A DNA stretch of 45,431 nt, from positions 1-45,431 of the forward strand of contig MSJI02000523.1 of assembly GCA_001931905.2 (NCBI GenBank). Reading direction: 5' to 3'. The DNA comes from Cladosporium sp. IMV 00045. Its lineage: Eukaryota > Ascomycota > Dothideomycetes > Cladosporiales > Cladosporiaceae. Made by a program: the position numbers and the translations under genes. The notes under the pieces are model-generated. The model saw nothing but the letters and a program-made list of their open reading frames with translations, did not search any database and was not told the DNA's origin. Shown in pieces: positions 30,677 through 41,187 of this stretch. Numbering within the stretch: position 1 is the first letter of the stretch; every line of letters starts with the position of its first letter.

Positions 30677-31556
30677 ATGCATATCGACACAGCGCCATGG
30701 ACCGGTTGGCTACGCATAGCGATTCCTCTACTACAATGCATCATCCTCCTTGCGACCATCACGGTCATTGCCCTGGGAGCCGCATCCTCCGCCATCATCG
30801 AGCGACAATGGAATCTGCCATATCTCGCCCAGATCGATCAGACCTCCCTTCCAGAAACCTCCTATACTTCCACACATGAGATGAAAGTGCGCATGTACGT
30901 TTGCGATCTTGCGAATCCCCACAAACCCGCAAGACTTCAAAACTAACCTCCCATCCAACAGCCAACTCGTATGCTTCTACATGCTCGCGCCCATGATCAT
31001 GGCGTGCTTCGTGGTCGGCGAAATGTGGTGCCTGATCACCAACGACCTGGCGCCCGTGTACGTGATTGTGGCCTCGATCCTCTCCATGGCCGTCTGGGCC
31101 CTCGAACTCGGCTTCTGGACCGTCTGCCACAACAACAGCGGCGACGCCGTCCCCGACATGTGTCCCGTCATCTTCAAGCGAGGCAAAGACGAGTTCTTCA
31201 CGATCTCGGGGCTGGACATAGCGCAAGCTGCCGTATACATGGCGGCGGCTTTGATCGGATTGTACGTGTCTCTCCTCAGTCTGTTCGCATGCAACTCAGC
31301 AAAGGTGCAAAGCTAACACCTCCTCCGCAGATACCTAGTCTACATGTCTCTCGGCGCCTTGGTCTTTTACAACGAACACATCCGCGACAAGCAGCGAAAA
31401 TGGATCGGCGAGCAAAAGCGCTCTTCGCTGATGAAGCTGGAGTCTGACGAGGAGGCCAAGAAAGAGTCCGCGCAGGAGAGCACACCGATGATCGAGTCGC
31501 GCGCCTCGCTCGCTCAGGCGCGCGGCGAGAGACCGAAGACTGTTACTTGGCAGTGA
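30677..31556 (+). CDS. Four-transmembrane fungal protein of unknown function
   Basis: Three exons: 30677-30894, 30962-31261 and 31331-31556; introns are 67 nt (GTACGT...ACAG, AACTAACC branch) and 69 nt (GTACGT, GCTAACA branch, CGCAG). The product is 247 aa. Four hydrophobic spans are visible: RIAIPLLQCIILLATITVI, LVCFYMLAPMIMACFVVG, VYVIVASILSMAVWAL, and AAVYMAAALIGLYLVYMSL. A long hydrophilic segment with a short amphipathic stretch lies between TM1 and TM2, a short loop with CHNNSGDAVPDMC between TM3 and TM4, and the ~60-residue cytosolic-looking tail is rich in Lys/Glu/Ser. The layout resembles MARVEL/tetraspan-like fungal proteins, but I do not recognise a family. The ATG at 30659 (six residues more) or 30317 (about 120 more) are alternative starts; 30677 places the first TM span near the N-terminus as is usual. 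Confidence 0.72.
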
Positions 31557-33489
31557 TAGGGTCCGAAAGAGGGGGGTTTTCTTTTTTATTGCATACAATG
31601 ACTTTATGATTGGGATGATCGGGGTCTGGATATGGTGCTGCATTTTGCTTTAGGGCCGGCGTGCCATGCTTTTCTGGTTGTCCTTTTGACTGGAGATATT
31701 TCTTCCCACCATAGCGAAGGTGCTTGCGGGGTCTTGTTTGGCTTGCATTTTGGGAAAGGGCATCTATCGTCTTCTTGCAAGCAATGGGTCTGCCTCTGCA
31801 TCTAGGGAAATACGTTTTGAGGAAAACATATATCACAAAACCAAAGCTCGTCTTTGCTTCCAAAGAGGTGAACGGATGTGAGATATGTTGCTATCCAGAG
31901 CTGCGACGATCATGAACGGTTGGTTCAAGCTCTCGTGGCCCATTGTGGTGGCGTTCGTGGGAGGATGGCGATTGGATGGCCCGTAAACGAAGGCGAGCCA
32001 CGTTCGTCAACGTGGCTTGGTCGCAATAGGGATAACATCTGGGGCAGCTGGTGAGATTATTTCCATTTGACGCGACTTGAAAGCTCCTTTATTCAGGTCT
32101 TCTTCTACATGTACAGTAATGAATCCCGGGCAACTGTGCGGGCAGGTGGGATCGATGGCTCCACGATTAGGCAAACCATTCATCAGTTGACCGCGCTCAT
32201 CCTTTAAAACTGGCGACAGCCCTCCTACGAGTTCAGCATCAATCATGTCTGAAAGACGTGGGAGGTTTGAGTTTTCGTATTTTCGCCCGCGGCCATGCCC
32301 ATAGGTCAGGACACCCACGGCAACTTATCTCGCTAACGACCTCGATAACAAGATCGACTTGGCCCGCCTCCCCGTCTCCGGAGATACCTCACTTTGACCA
32401 ACCACATCAACATCCTGGAATCTCTGGCTCGACATCGTATTACTACATCACATCTGTCAACATAAGACGTCCTCGGAGTTTCTGAATACTGTCATCAATT
32501 TGCTGGATGCTCAGGCGCTGGATTTGGATATCACCTTACTATCAATGTCTTGCTCAGCGTTCCCAACAAGACCCTAGACTGATTGAAACGTCTCTTATCT
32601 CGGCTGGTCGACCATCTACCTATGACAGATACTCATCTTGATTGTTTGACATGCCGCCTTGCCGCCTAAGAAGAAAGTGAAGCATGACAAGCTATTGGCA
32701 AAGAATTGTCGCATTATTGCTTTACATCACAGCTGCATGTCGTTGGCTTTTGCAGTGCACTGCGGTACTGATGAACCCTTAGTCTCATAGGCTGCGGCGA
32801 TGTCAGGATGTCGTCTTTTACATGACCGGACTACAGACACCTGCTGTAATGGAGCATCTTGCCCGGATCTACTTTGCATGTCCCCAGCTCCCGGCAGCAT
32901 GGCCTCTGGGGAAATATCAAAAGATCAACACTCCCCAGTGGGGAGAGGTTGCAAGGTGCAGGTCGGCAACACCCGCCATTGACGGCAAGGGTACTTATCT
33001 CTACTATGGTTGGTCGATCAGACGTTGTTATCTTTCTCTATCACTTGGTATTCTGCCTCTACAAGAAAACACATTGGCAAGATTGGCGTTTCGACCAAGG
33101 ATATATGTCATGGCATTCGCCATATTCCCGTGAGATCGAGGTCGTTTCCGCAGATCGATTCGAGCGCCGGAAAGAGCGGCCAAAAAGACAGAGCGAAGGT
33201 CTCGTATTGATGCGATGTCATGTCGTTGAAAATGATATACAAGCAGGACGGTTTGTTATCTCAACTTCCCACACCTCTTTCGTTATGTGTGGGATAGGCA
33301 AAAGGCTCCACCACCCGTTCTTGCGATTTCTCCACTCTCATCTATCTTCGCTGTCCATTTATTAACCACTTCTCGATCTTGCCAAGGGTATTCACTCGCA
33401 TCACTACACTCGCAGCCCTATTTCTTTTGGACGCCTCGTCTTCACTCCCCACCTCGCGAGACCCAAACAGCTGGAGCACCAACGTCAAG
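31557..33489. other. Long intergenic region, membrane protein - FNT transporter
   Basis: 1.9 kb between tandem plus-strand genes. No gene can be supported. Short open frames such as minus 32007-32318 and plus 32859-33365 have no known motif. It should contain the FNT promoter in its right part. Confidence 0.5.
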
Positions 33490-34600
33490 ATGCACATGCA
33501 AGTCGTGCACAATGCCTACTCGCCCAAGGAGACGACGGAGCTCTGCTCGCGCGCAGGCGTCATGAAGGGCAACATGCGCGCCGACAAGGTCTTCTTCAGC
33601 TCGTTTCTCGCTGGCTGCATTCTGGCATTCGCTTGTGCGGGAACTCTGGTCGTCTCGGTTTCGCCATGGTATCAGGAGAACGCACCTGGGTTGATAGCCA
33701 TGCTGGGTGCGATTGTCTTCCCCTGGGGCCTCGTCTCCATTCTGCTCACCGGCACCGATCTCTGCACTGGTAGTTTCATGGTACGAACGATTCAAGACGT
33801 TTTGATCAAACGCACATCGAGGCTGACATGTTTCCTCACCTCCAGCTGACCACCATCGCCGCTCTACACCGTCGCCTCTCGCCCTGGAAAATGCTTTTGC
33901 ACTGGTTCATAACTTTCTGGGGCAACCTCGCCGGCTCGCTCTTCGTCATGGGCATCGTCATCGGCTACGGAGGCACGTTCAGCCAGCCCGTGTACCAGGA
34001 GCGCGTCGTGACCTTCTGCACCTCCAAAGCCGTCACCCCGGAGTGGCATCAAGTCTTCCTCCGCGGCATCGGCGCCAACTGGCTGGTCTGCCTCGCTGCT
34101 TACCTGTCTTTCGCTGGCCGCGAGCTGATCAGCAAGGTCGCTGGCATCTGGTGGCCGACTTTCGCTTTCGTCATTCTGGCTTTCGATCACGTCGTTGCCA
34201 ACATGTTTTATCTGCCTTTGGGAATTTTCGTCGGGACGCCGGGCTTGACTGTCGGCCACTACATTGCTTACTCCATGATTCCATCTTTGATCGGTAACAT
34301 TGTTGGTGGAGGCTTGTTCGTTGGTGTCATCTATTGGTACCTGGTAAGCTCGTTCTTGTCCTGCTTATTTCTCATCAGATGCCTGAGGCCCTGATCAATG
34401 CTAACGTACATCGCCTATAGTACCTCTCGGACGACTCGTCCCCGAACACAATCGATGACGAGCTGTGGGCGGGTCATAAGTCGGTCGATACTTTCATCGG
34501 CCAGCCTTCAGGGGACAGGGGGTATGGCGAGAGGTCCGGTCAGCAAACGCCGTCGTCGCAGCATGGCAAAGAGACCAAGAGTCCGGAGAACATGGTCTAA
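33490..34600 (+). CDS. Formate/nitrite transporter (FNT family)
   Basis: Integral membrane channel/transporter for small monovalent anions; fungal relatives such as Aspergillus NitA take up nitrite. Exons 33490-33780, 33846-34343 and 34421-34600; introns of 65 nt (GTACGA...CCAG) and 77 nt (GTAAGC, GCTAAC branch, CTATAG); 322 aa. Six membrane spans fit. Family features: the N-terminal SPKETTELCSRAG, LLTGTDLCTGSFM in the first broken helix, GNLAGSLFVMG, the central His in FDHVVANMF (FocA His209 equivalent), and IPSLIGNIVGGGLFVGVIYW. The first ATG in frame is 33490. The C-terminal ~60 residues are hydrophilic, Ser/Gly/Asp-rich and probably cytosolic. Substrate (nitrite or formate) cannot be decided. 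No nitrate-assimilation genes lie nearby. Confidence 0.94.
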
Positions 34601-35126
34601 AATGCTGTGTATCTCAGTCCGCAAAAGGTCAATAGATCGGCACTTCTATGATCTTTGCACGATAGCCAGCATATTGATTTGATATCCACAAAATGTTCTC
34701 ATGGGAATGAGCGTGATGAACTCGAGTAGATTGTACATATGTCAATCTTCCGGGTACACATGTAGAGACATTAACCAGTCTGTCTGGTGGGCGAGACGCG
34801 TGCGTGTATCACCTGTCTTTCGTGAAGCCGCTGTGATATCTTATGGTCGTCATATCCACAAGGAAGCAATGGACCAGCACTGGCGAGAGCCGCTAGGGGA
34901 ATCTGGTGCAGACCCGAGTGGTATCAAGATCTTGAATACCTATTCAACCGACTACATGAACGTCCCAGTTGTTCAAGTCAAGTATCACGATAGTGTCGAA
35001 ACACGATGATGGAAAGCCAGTATCACGTACAGATTGTACATAAAGCTCTATACGTATTTTTGCCGCTATGCCATAAACCCTCTACTCGATTTTTCATGCG
35101 TTCATGTTTCCATTAACTTTCCTTGT
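34601..35126. other. Convergent intergenic region FNT / CCT7
   Basis: 0.53 kb between two gene 3' ends; nothing recognised. Confidence 0.5.
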
Positions 35127-36858
35127 TTACCTGCGGGGCATGCCGCGGCCTCTGCCTCTGACGGCACGCTGGGCGGCGCCAGGAGGCAGACCTCGCTGGG
35201 GCGCCTGCGGCTGTTGTGACTCCTGGTTCTTGATGGTCTCGTCGACGGACAGGATGAGGCAGCTGGCCTCGATGGCGGCCTGGATGGCGTTGACCTTGAC
35301 GAGCGCGGGCTCCCAGACGAAGGCCTCCATGTTGTCGCGGATGCCCTCGTGGTCGAAGTCGACACCGGCCCACAGGTTGCCCTTGCGGTGCTCGACGCGC
35401 AGGCGGTTGAGGATGTCGGTGGCGTCGAAGCCGGCGTTGTCGCACAGCTGGCGAGGGATGACTTCCAGCGCTTTGGCGAAGGCCTTGATGATGCTCTGCT
35501 GCTTGGTCGCGATGTTCTTGTCCGCGAAGTTGTGCAGGTAGGCGGACACTTCCATCTCGCACGCACCACCGCCGGCGACGATGGTCTGGTTCTTGATGGC
35601 GCGCTTGACGATCATGATGGCGTCGTGGAGCGAGCGCTCGACCTCAGCGATGAACTGCTCGGCACCACCACGGAGCACCAGGGTGCAAGTCTTTGCGGTA
35701 GAGCAGCCCTCGAAGAAGTTGAAGCGCTCACCACCGACCTGCCTCTCCTCGAAAATCTCGCAAGTACCGAGATGCCTGTCCTGAATGTCTGAGCAAGTCG
35801 ACTGTACGCTGGCGCCAGTCGCCTGGCACACGCGCTCGAGGTCCTCTGAAGAAACACGACCCGCGCAGAAGACGTCCCTGTCGGCGAAATACTGCGTTGC
35901 AAGGTCACCAATGGGGAGCTTGGAAAGCACCACCTTCGCACCCGAGTTGTACAGTAGCTCCATCTTCTCGTAAATGATCTTCCACTCGGCGTCCACAATC
36001 GCCTGGTATTCTGAGACCTGCTCCACGCGCACCTCCGCATTGTCCTTCTCGGCCTTGAGCTCCAGCTCCACGTTCAAGCAAGCAATCTTGGGGTTCTTGA
36101 AAGACTTGGGCTGCTGCTCGAAACCGGCGTATGAGAAGGTCTTCTTGAAAGCTACACCGTTGACGAAGAGCGAGTCCTGGAGCGCACCACCAGTGACCTT
36201 CTTCACACCGATGAGCTTGTTGTTCAAGTCGTCCTGATCCAGAGAAAGCACGGCGTCCACGACCATCTTGGTGAAAAAGTCGGAGTTGCGGTGGATCAGT
36301 TTCGAGGACATGGCGGTTCCGGCGAGTTTCCGTAGCGTCTCCCTCTGGTTGTTATCGCTCGTGTTGACTGCAATCTCCTTGACCTTGTTCACCGCCATTG
36401 TGCCCGCTCTTCTCAGACCCTTGATGATAGTCTGACTGCTCACGCCCGCCTCCACGTACTCCTTGACCTCCTTCAGGATCTCGCCCGCCAGGACCACGAC
36501 GGAAGTCGTGCCGTCGCCCACCTCGGCATCCTGTGACCTCGCAATGTCGACCAGGACTCGCGCGGCGGGGTGCACAATGTCGAGAAGCTTCATGACTGTC
36601 GCGCCGTCGTTGGTGATCGTTTGTCTGCCATTCTCGTCGACAAGGAGCAAGTCACCGCCGTAAGGACCGAGTGTGCTCTTGATCGTCGCTTGTACCGCCA
36701 CGCATGCGTTGATGTTCGAAACGATCTGGCCTTTACCCTGCGACTGGTCGGTGCCTATTTCGATTTATCAGTAAATCTGTCCCAGGCGCGGGGGTTTCGA
36801 ATAGTTTCTAACCTTCTCTGAGGACGATGACGGTCGGCGTTTGGCCGCCGAAAGACAT
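35127..36858 (-). CDS. CCT7: Chaperonin TRiC/CCT subunit eta (Cct7)
   Basis: Group II chaperonin subunit that folds actin, tubulin and WD40 proteins in the cytosol, using ATP. Exon 1 is 36813-36858 ([16 protein letters not shown]), a 58-nt intron (GTTAGA...AAATAG) follows, and exon 2 is 35127-36754; 557 aa, the normal length. Chaperonin ATP-site motifs are clear: [47 protein letters not shown] (catalytic Asp in GDGTT) and [15 protein letters not shown] with GIRDN and DETIKNQES near the end. The eta-specific [19 protein letters not shown] forms across the splice junction. The C-terminal tail is Gln/Pro then Arg/Gly-rich (GRGRGMPRR), as in other Cct7 proteins. Intact. Confidence 0.97.
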
Positions 36859-37165
36859 GATTGTGAAAGTTCCTGAGGTTAAGAAGTGGAGATTACTGTT
36901 GCCCTTGTATTGTGAGTAGTCGAGTGGGCGTGCAGTGTTGTTTGCGGTGACTTGGGGATATTCTTCAATTCTCAAAGCTGCGGGCAGTCCTCGAAAGCGT
37001 GCGGCGGGCGTAGAAAGTCTGGTGGCCGTAAGTCGGAGGTGAACTTTGGACAGAAGTGCTGGTTTGGACAAGGCTTGAAAGCTGGAGTGAATTGATTCAT
37101 GAAACCAATTGATGAAATTGAATTGTAAAATTGTACAGCATTCTAACATTCTGAACAGACTATTT
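36859..37165. other. Intergenic region CCT7 promoter / Pml1-like 3' end
   Basis: 307 bases between two minus-strand genes; no gene seen. Confidence 0.5.
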
Positions 37166-38062
37166 CTATGGTGGTGGCAGCATCATCACATACTCCCTCT
37201 CACTGTCTCCAAATGAAATCACATCTCCGTCAACCAATTGCACGTATCGGCTCGTCGCGATGTCCTTGCCATTGAGCTTTGTTCCATTCGCGCTCTCCAA
37301 GTCAATCAAATACGGCTTTACCTTGCTTGACTTGTCTCCATATTCGTTGGTCGTGATCTGATGACGGAACTGCACTACTGCATGCTGCTTCGAGATACTC
37401 GGGTGCTCCAAAGTCAAGTCTGTGACTTTTTGATCGCGGCCACAAAGCCAGCAGCTGCGTTGATACAACTGCACGGTATCGACGAGGTCTTTCTTTTTGA
37501 ACACATACATGCGCCACTGTTCTTTGGCTGGCGGTTTCCGCGCCTCAGCCGGCTCGTGGTATTTGAGAACTGTGGTCGTGCCAGCTACGGTATTTGCTTC
37601 CTTCGCTAGCAAGCCGGTAGGTTTGAAATTGGGCTTCTGCTTAGGAGGCTGATCACCAGATTCTTGCGGCGCCACCTCGCCCCGAAATTGGTCATTCTGG
37701 GACGGCAGAGGTCCACGTGACTTTCGAGGCGGCGAATTCGAGCGTGATGCATTGGGCGATCGTTTCCTCCGTTTTGGGTCTGGCGAGTTGGAGCGATACC
37801 TTTGCCGCGAGTGGTCGCGCGATCTCCTACGGCGATGACTGCGGTCGTCATCTCTGTCGCGTCGACGGTGGGAGTCTTCAGGCGAGCGATCTCTCCTGTG
37901 CCTGTGACTACGGTCTTTCCTGTCGTCCCGCCTTCGGTAGCGATCCTCGTCACTGCTCGGGCTCAGGTCACGGCGTTGCTTTCGGTCTCTACTTTCGTCC
38001 AAGTCGTCATCCCGGCGGTGACTACGAGTCTTCTCATATCGGTCTCCGGGTGAGCCAGGCAT
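37166..38062 (-). CDS. FHA-domain splicing factor, Pml1/SNIP1 (RES complex)
   Basis: Single exon, 298 aa. Pml1 is part of the nuclear RES complex (with Bud13 and Snu17/Ist3), which aids splicing and nuclear retention of unspliced pre-mRNA. The C-terminal FHA domain (about residues 185-295) has WLCGRD, DLTLEHPSISKQHAVVQFR and YLIDLESANGTKLNGKDI, with the Gly-Arg, Ser-x-x-His and Asn-Gly residues that bind phosphothreonine. Just before it, YHEPAEARKPPAKEQWRMYVFKKKD matches the segment conserved in SNIP1/Pml1. The first ~120 residues are Arg/Asp/Ser-rich with many RD, RR and SP dipeptides, like human SNIP1 and unlike the short yeast Pml1. The gene is divergent from the next across ~0.83 kb. Confidence 0.9.
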   Translation of the reverse strand: MPGSPGDRYEKTRSHRRDDDLDESRDRKQRRDLSPSSDEDRYRRRDDRKDRSHRHRRDRSPEDSHRRRDRDDDRSHRRRRSRDHSRQRYRSNSPDPKRRKRSPNASRSNSPPRKSRGPLPSQNDQFRGEVAPQESGDQPPKQKPNFKPTGLLAKEANTVAGTTTVLKYHEPAEARKPPAKEQWRMYVFKKKDLVDTVQLYQRSCWLCGRDQKVTDLTLEHPSISKQHAVVQFRHQITTNEYGDKSSKVKPYLIDLESANGTKLNGKDIATSRYVQLVDGDVISFGDSEREYVMMLPPP

Positions 38063-38893
38063 GGTTTCCAGAAGTGGCCAATCGCGCCCGTTGAAACTAC
38101 GACCGACAGCCTAGCTGTATCTCGTGCGTTGAGAAGCAGTCCGACGAGATGGATAGACTTTTCCGGATTTTGCTTCTGATATTGCAGAATGAGGTATCTG
38201 TGAAGCTCCTCAACTGGAAGGGTGTCGATCAGGCCGTCCGTAAGGCTGAATCGGCGTTGATGGCTGCGAGTAGAGATCTGACAGTGATGCAGCGGCTATC
38301 CATACAGCAGCTGTAGTTTGTATGGTTTGGTTTGACTTTTGATGTGGCGTGTGTTGGTCTGACAGGTCGAGGCACAGCTCCAAACTTGCGAAGGCGCGAA
38401 TGTGAGGCCCGTGCGCAGACGACGCAAACTCCCAGTTCTTCACGCAAGCGACTGCAACGACACTTTAACCTCGAGCGCTTAATCGAAGGACACCCATTGG
38501 TAGTATGCCCGCGATCAATGCAAGCATTCGGTAATTCCAAACAGGACTTTGACGATCATCTCGTGTCAAGTGCGGCGCATCAAGATCCATTCGGTCAGGT
38601 GTCTCGGCGGCTGGTGTAACGCGAAACTCAGCCGTCGCCTCTCCTGACTGCCTCTCACATCATGGCATAGTGGTGAGATCAATCGTCACAGCCCTCGTGG
38701 TTGCCGACATGCTTCAGCGCTTGTCCTGCAGACGCTGGGATGATGCAGCCTGAGCCAATATGTGTATGCTGCACGTCTGGATGCAAGGTTAATACTCATA
38801 TTGTTTTCTCTCCGTTCAATTTTTTGACTATCTCTGTACACGATTTCCTTTCTCATTCTCTCTTTGAACCTCGCAAATGGCCCGAAAGCTGTG
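38063..38893. other. Divergent intergenic region, Pml1-like / coiled-coil gene
   Basis: 0.83 kb that should hold both promoters. Around 38660-38710 there is a tRNA A-box-like word, but no B box, so no tRNA is called. A 5-codon upstream ORF lies at the right end (38877-38894). Confidence 0.5.
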
Positions 38894-38894
38894 A
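38877..38894 (+). promoter_or_regulatory. Minimal upstream ORF overlapping the main start (TGATG)
   Basis: ATG GCC CGA AAG CTG TGA encodes five residues, and its stop shares one base with the ATG of the next gene (TGATG). Such an arrangement could allow termination-reinitiation or lower translation; whether it is in the transcript is not known. Confidence 0.45.
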
Positions 38895-41187
38895 TGTCGT
38901 CCAAGTTCTTCACCTGGACGAAAGGCGACCGCAAGAATGCTTCAGAGATGGTGTATACTGGAGGTGTTGTGCCCATTCCAGTCGAGTGCATTCACATCAA
39001 AGGCCTTGAATACCCAAGAACGCCCAAGGTATGTTTCAACCTTCGCTATAGATGAGACCAATGTGTACTGACTGTAAAATGCGTCAGAGCGGTCAACGTC
39101 GTCCGACTCCATTAACTCTCGACCAAACCCATGAACTACCATCGCCGTTCAACCAGAGACTGGACGACTCGAGCGCACTTCAAGATGCTGCCGTCAAGTC
39201 CGCCACGTCTCTAATTGCCGTGGTCAACGATATGCTACGATCACCTCAGCCACCTGCGAATCTAAACCCAGCTCTTGCGGAGAACCATGGCAGACCACGT
39301 TCTCACACAGCTCCATCAACACCTATGCCAGAGGCCCCCACACACCCTCCCGTAGAGCTCCCTGGATCGATTCCCGACAGGCCACGCGCGGCACATCACC
39401 ATTCCTTCGATGGGAAGTTGAAACCAGTCATAGGTCCAATGCCCCAAGACCAGCGAGTGAGCAGGGGTCCGAGAAGGTCCACGCACCCATGGTTGCAACT
39501 GATCGGTACGTCTAAGGACAAGGACAAATTTACCGAGAATGTAGAGACTATTTGCGGTCCTACCACGCCTAAGCCACGCCAGTTGCAGAAGCCCCGGAAA
39601 GATGCATCGGTTACGGGACCAGACCAATCGGAAGGGCGAGCATCACAGGAAGAGGCTCGACCTCTTACAATGCACGCTCAACAATTTGAAGCTGCAACTG
39701 CATCATTGGACCAGGCGCTGCACGAGAACAAGTCTCTGCCTCTCTCCCCGGGTGGTCAGCAGACATGCCTTCCACATTCGCCTCTACATATGGATCACTC
39801 CGGCCGAGAATCAGCATTGTGGGCTAGAATGAGCTCTTTGCGTGCTTCCCACGAAACACAACTGCATGCACTTCGAGAGGCTCATCGTCAGGAAATCGAA
39901 ACTAATCACCAATACATCTCACTACTTGAACAACACTTTGGAATAGGTCGCGCCGATGAATCCTTGACTCGTCCTGTTCCAAGACAGACCCTGGAGCACA
40001 TGACCCACAACGGAAGTGCTGAATGGTCTGTGTCTGCTGCAACCAACACTTCAAAAACCTCGTTCACTGGCCTGTCTCTGGTTCATGATGCCAGCTGGAA
40101 GAGTAAGCAAGAATTATCGCACCCGAAGCAGACCATCGAGAGATTACAAGCTTCTGAAGCATCTCTGAAAACCATCGTCGCTGACTTACAGTCACGCTTG
40201 AACGCTTCGAACATCTCCCGCCTGGATGCCCAGGAGGGGCTACACGAAGCTTGTGAGCGGATTCGACAGCTGACGGAGCGGGAAGCCAGTCTTGTCCGTG
40301 ACGTTGAACTACTGCAGAGTCACAACCGCCGTGCATCTGATACAAGAACGAAAACAGGCAAGACGGCTGGCCTGAAACCAAGGACTCGGCACTGTCGCAC
40401 CAGATCTGATGTCAGTTTCGACCACAATAAGTCCGCACTAATACATGCACAGTGTGGCGATATGCAGAAGCCATTCTCGGGAAGTGAGAAGACAACAGTT
40501 CAGCCAGAAATTCATCGCCAGGGGCGAAAATCTCCTTATGGTACAATGCAGGCGCGGGCGTCCGCATACGGACAATTGTCTACCAGGCCACCAGCCGAGA
40601 GAAGGTCAGCGAGGGAAATCGTCACTCCGATTTTGGCTGGGTTGACCCGAAGCGACCTTAGCCCGCAACCTCACCCGGCTGAGACGACGCAAAGGCGCCA
40701 AAGTCGCGCGGAGCAAATGGCCAGAGACCACAAACACAGAAGCGAAAGACACAGTATTGTCGAAGACTCTAGCATCAGCCCACAAGCACTCCGCCACGAT
40801 CCTATAGTCTTCAACAACCCGTCTTCACCGGCGTCTTCACCCACTGTCCCGCCCTCCCTCTCGCCAACTCAAACTCCCAGCCCATCCGCACTAGGAATCT
40901 CCCTACCCCAAACACCCCGCACCGTCTCGAGCGCAACGGCAGAAGCACTCCTTCTCACTACAGAAGACACTTCCTCATTCACAGAACCAAGAACACCGCC
41001 TTTAGGTCTGCACAAGAAACTTCCCAAACCGCCTGCGGTCGACACGAGCCCGCTGCCGGCTTATAGTCCCGCATTGCAGCGCGGTGAGACGGTGAAGTCG
41101 GTGGGCGAGTCGATTATTGAGTTGTATGCTAGGAAGGAAGGGGAGGGGTGGGGAAGGTGTGAGGATGGGTGGGTGGAGTGGGTTTAG
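38894..41187 (+). CDS. Unknown 744-aa protein with coiled coil and proline/serine-rich disordered regions
   Basis: Two exons, 38894-39028 and 39088-41187, intron 59 nt (GTATGT, TACTGAC branch, GTCAG). I do not recognise the family. The N-terminal 45 residues (SSKFFTWTKGDRKNASEMVY... IPVECIHIKGLEYPRTPK) look ordered and conserved-like, and the splice joins them in frame. Residues ~260-320 (ALWARMSSLRASHETQLHAL and the following heptads) and ~350-430 (QTIERLQASEASLKTIVADL onward) are predicted coiled coil. Most of the rest is Ser/Pro/Thr-rich, including SPASSPTVPPSLSPTQTPSP. The C-terminus (GESIIELYARKEGEGWGRCE) is again ordered-looking and ends WVEWV. A cytoskeletal or scaffold role is possible from architecture only. 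The uORF at 38877 precedes the start. Confidence 0.78.

Noticed and set aside
32007..32318. 103-codon minus-strand frame with a CPHSCPG stretch
   Set aside because: Slightly protein-like but isolated, with no known motif; mentioned only as part of the intergenic region.
34250..34290. Apparent Tyr in place of the central FNT histidine (GHYIAYSMIP)
   Set aside because: The pore histidine of the family is in FDHVVANMF (FocA His209 equivalent), which is intact here.
38660..38710. tRNA-like start (GGCATAGTGGTGAGAT resembles an A box)
   Set aside because: No GGTTCRANNCC B box at the right distance and no acceptor-stem pairing.
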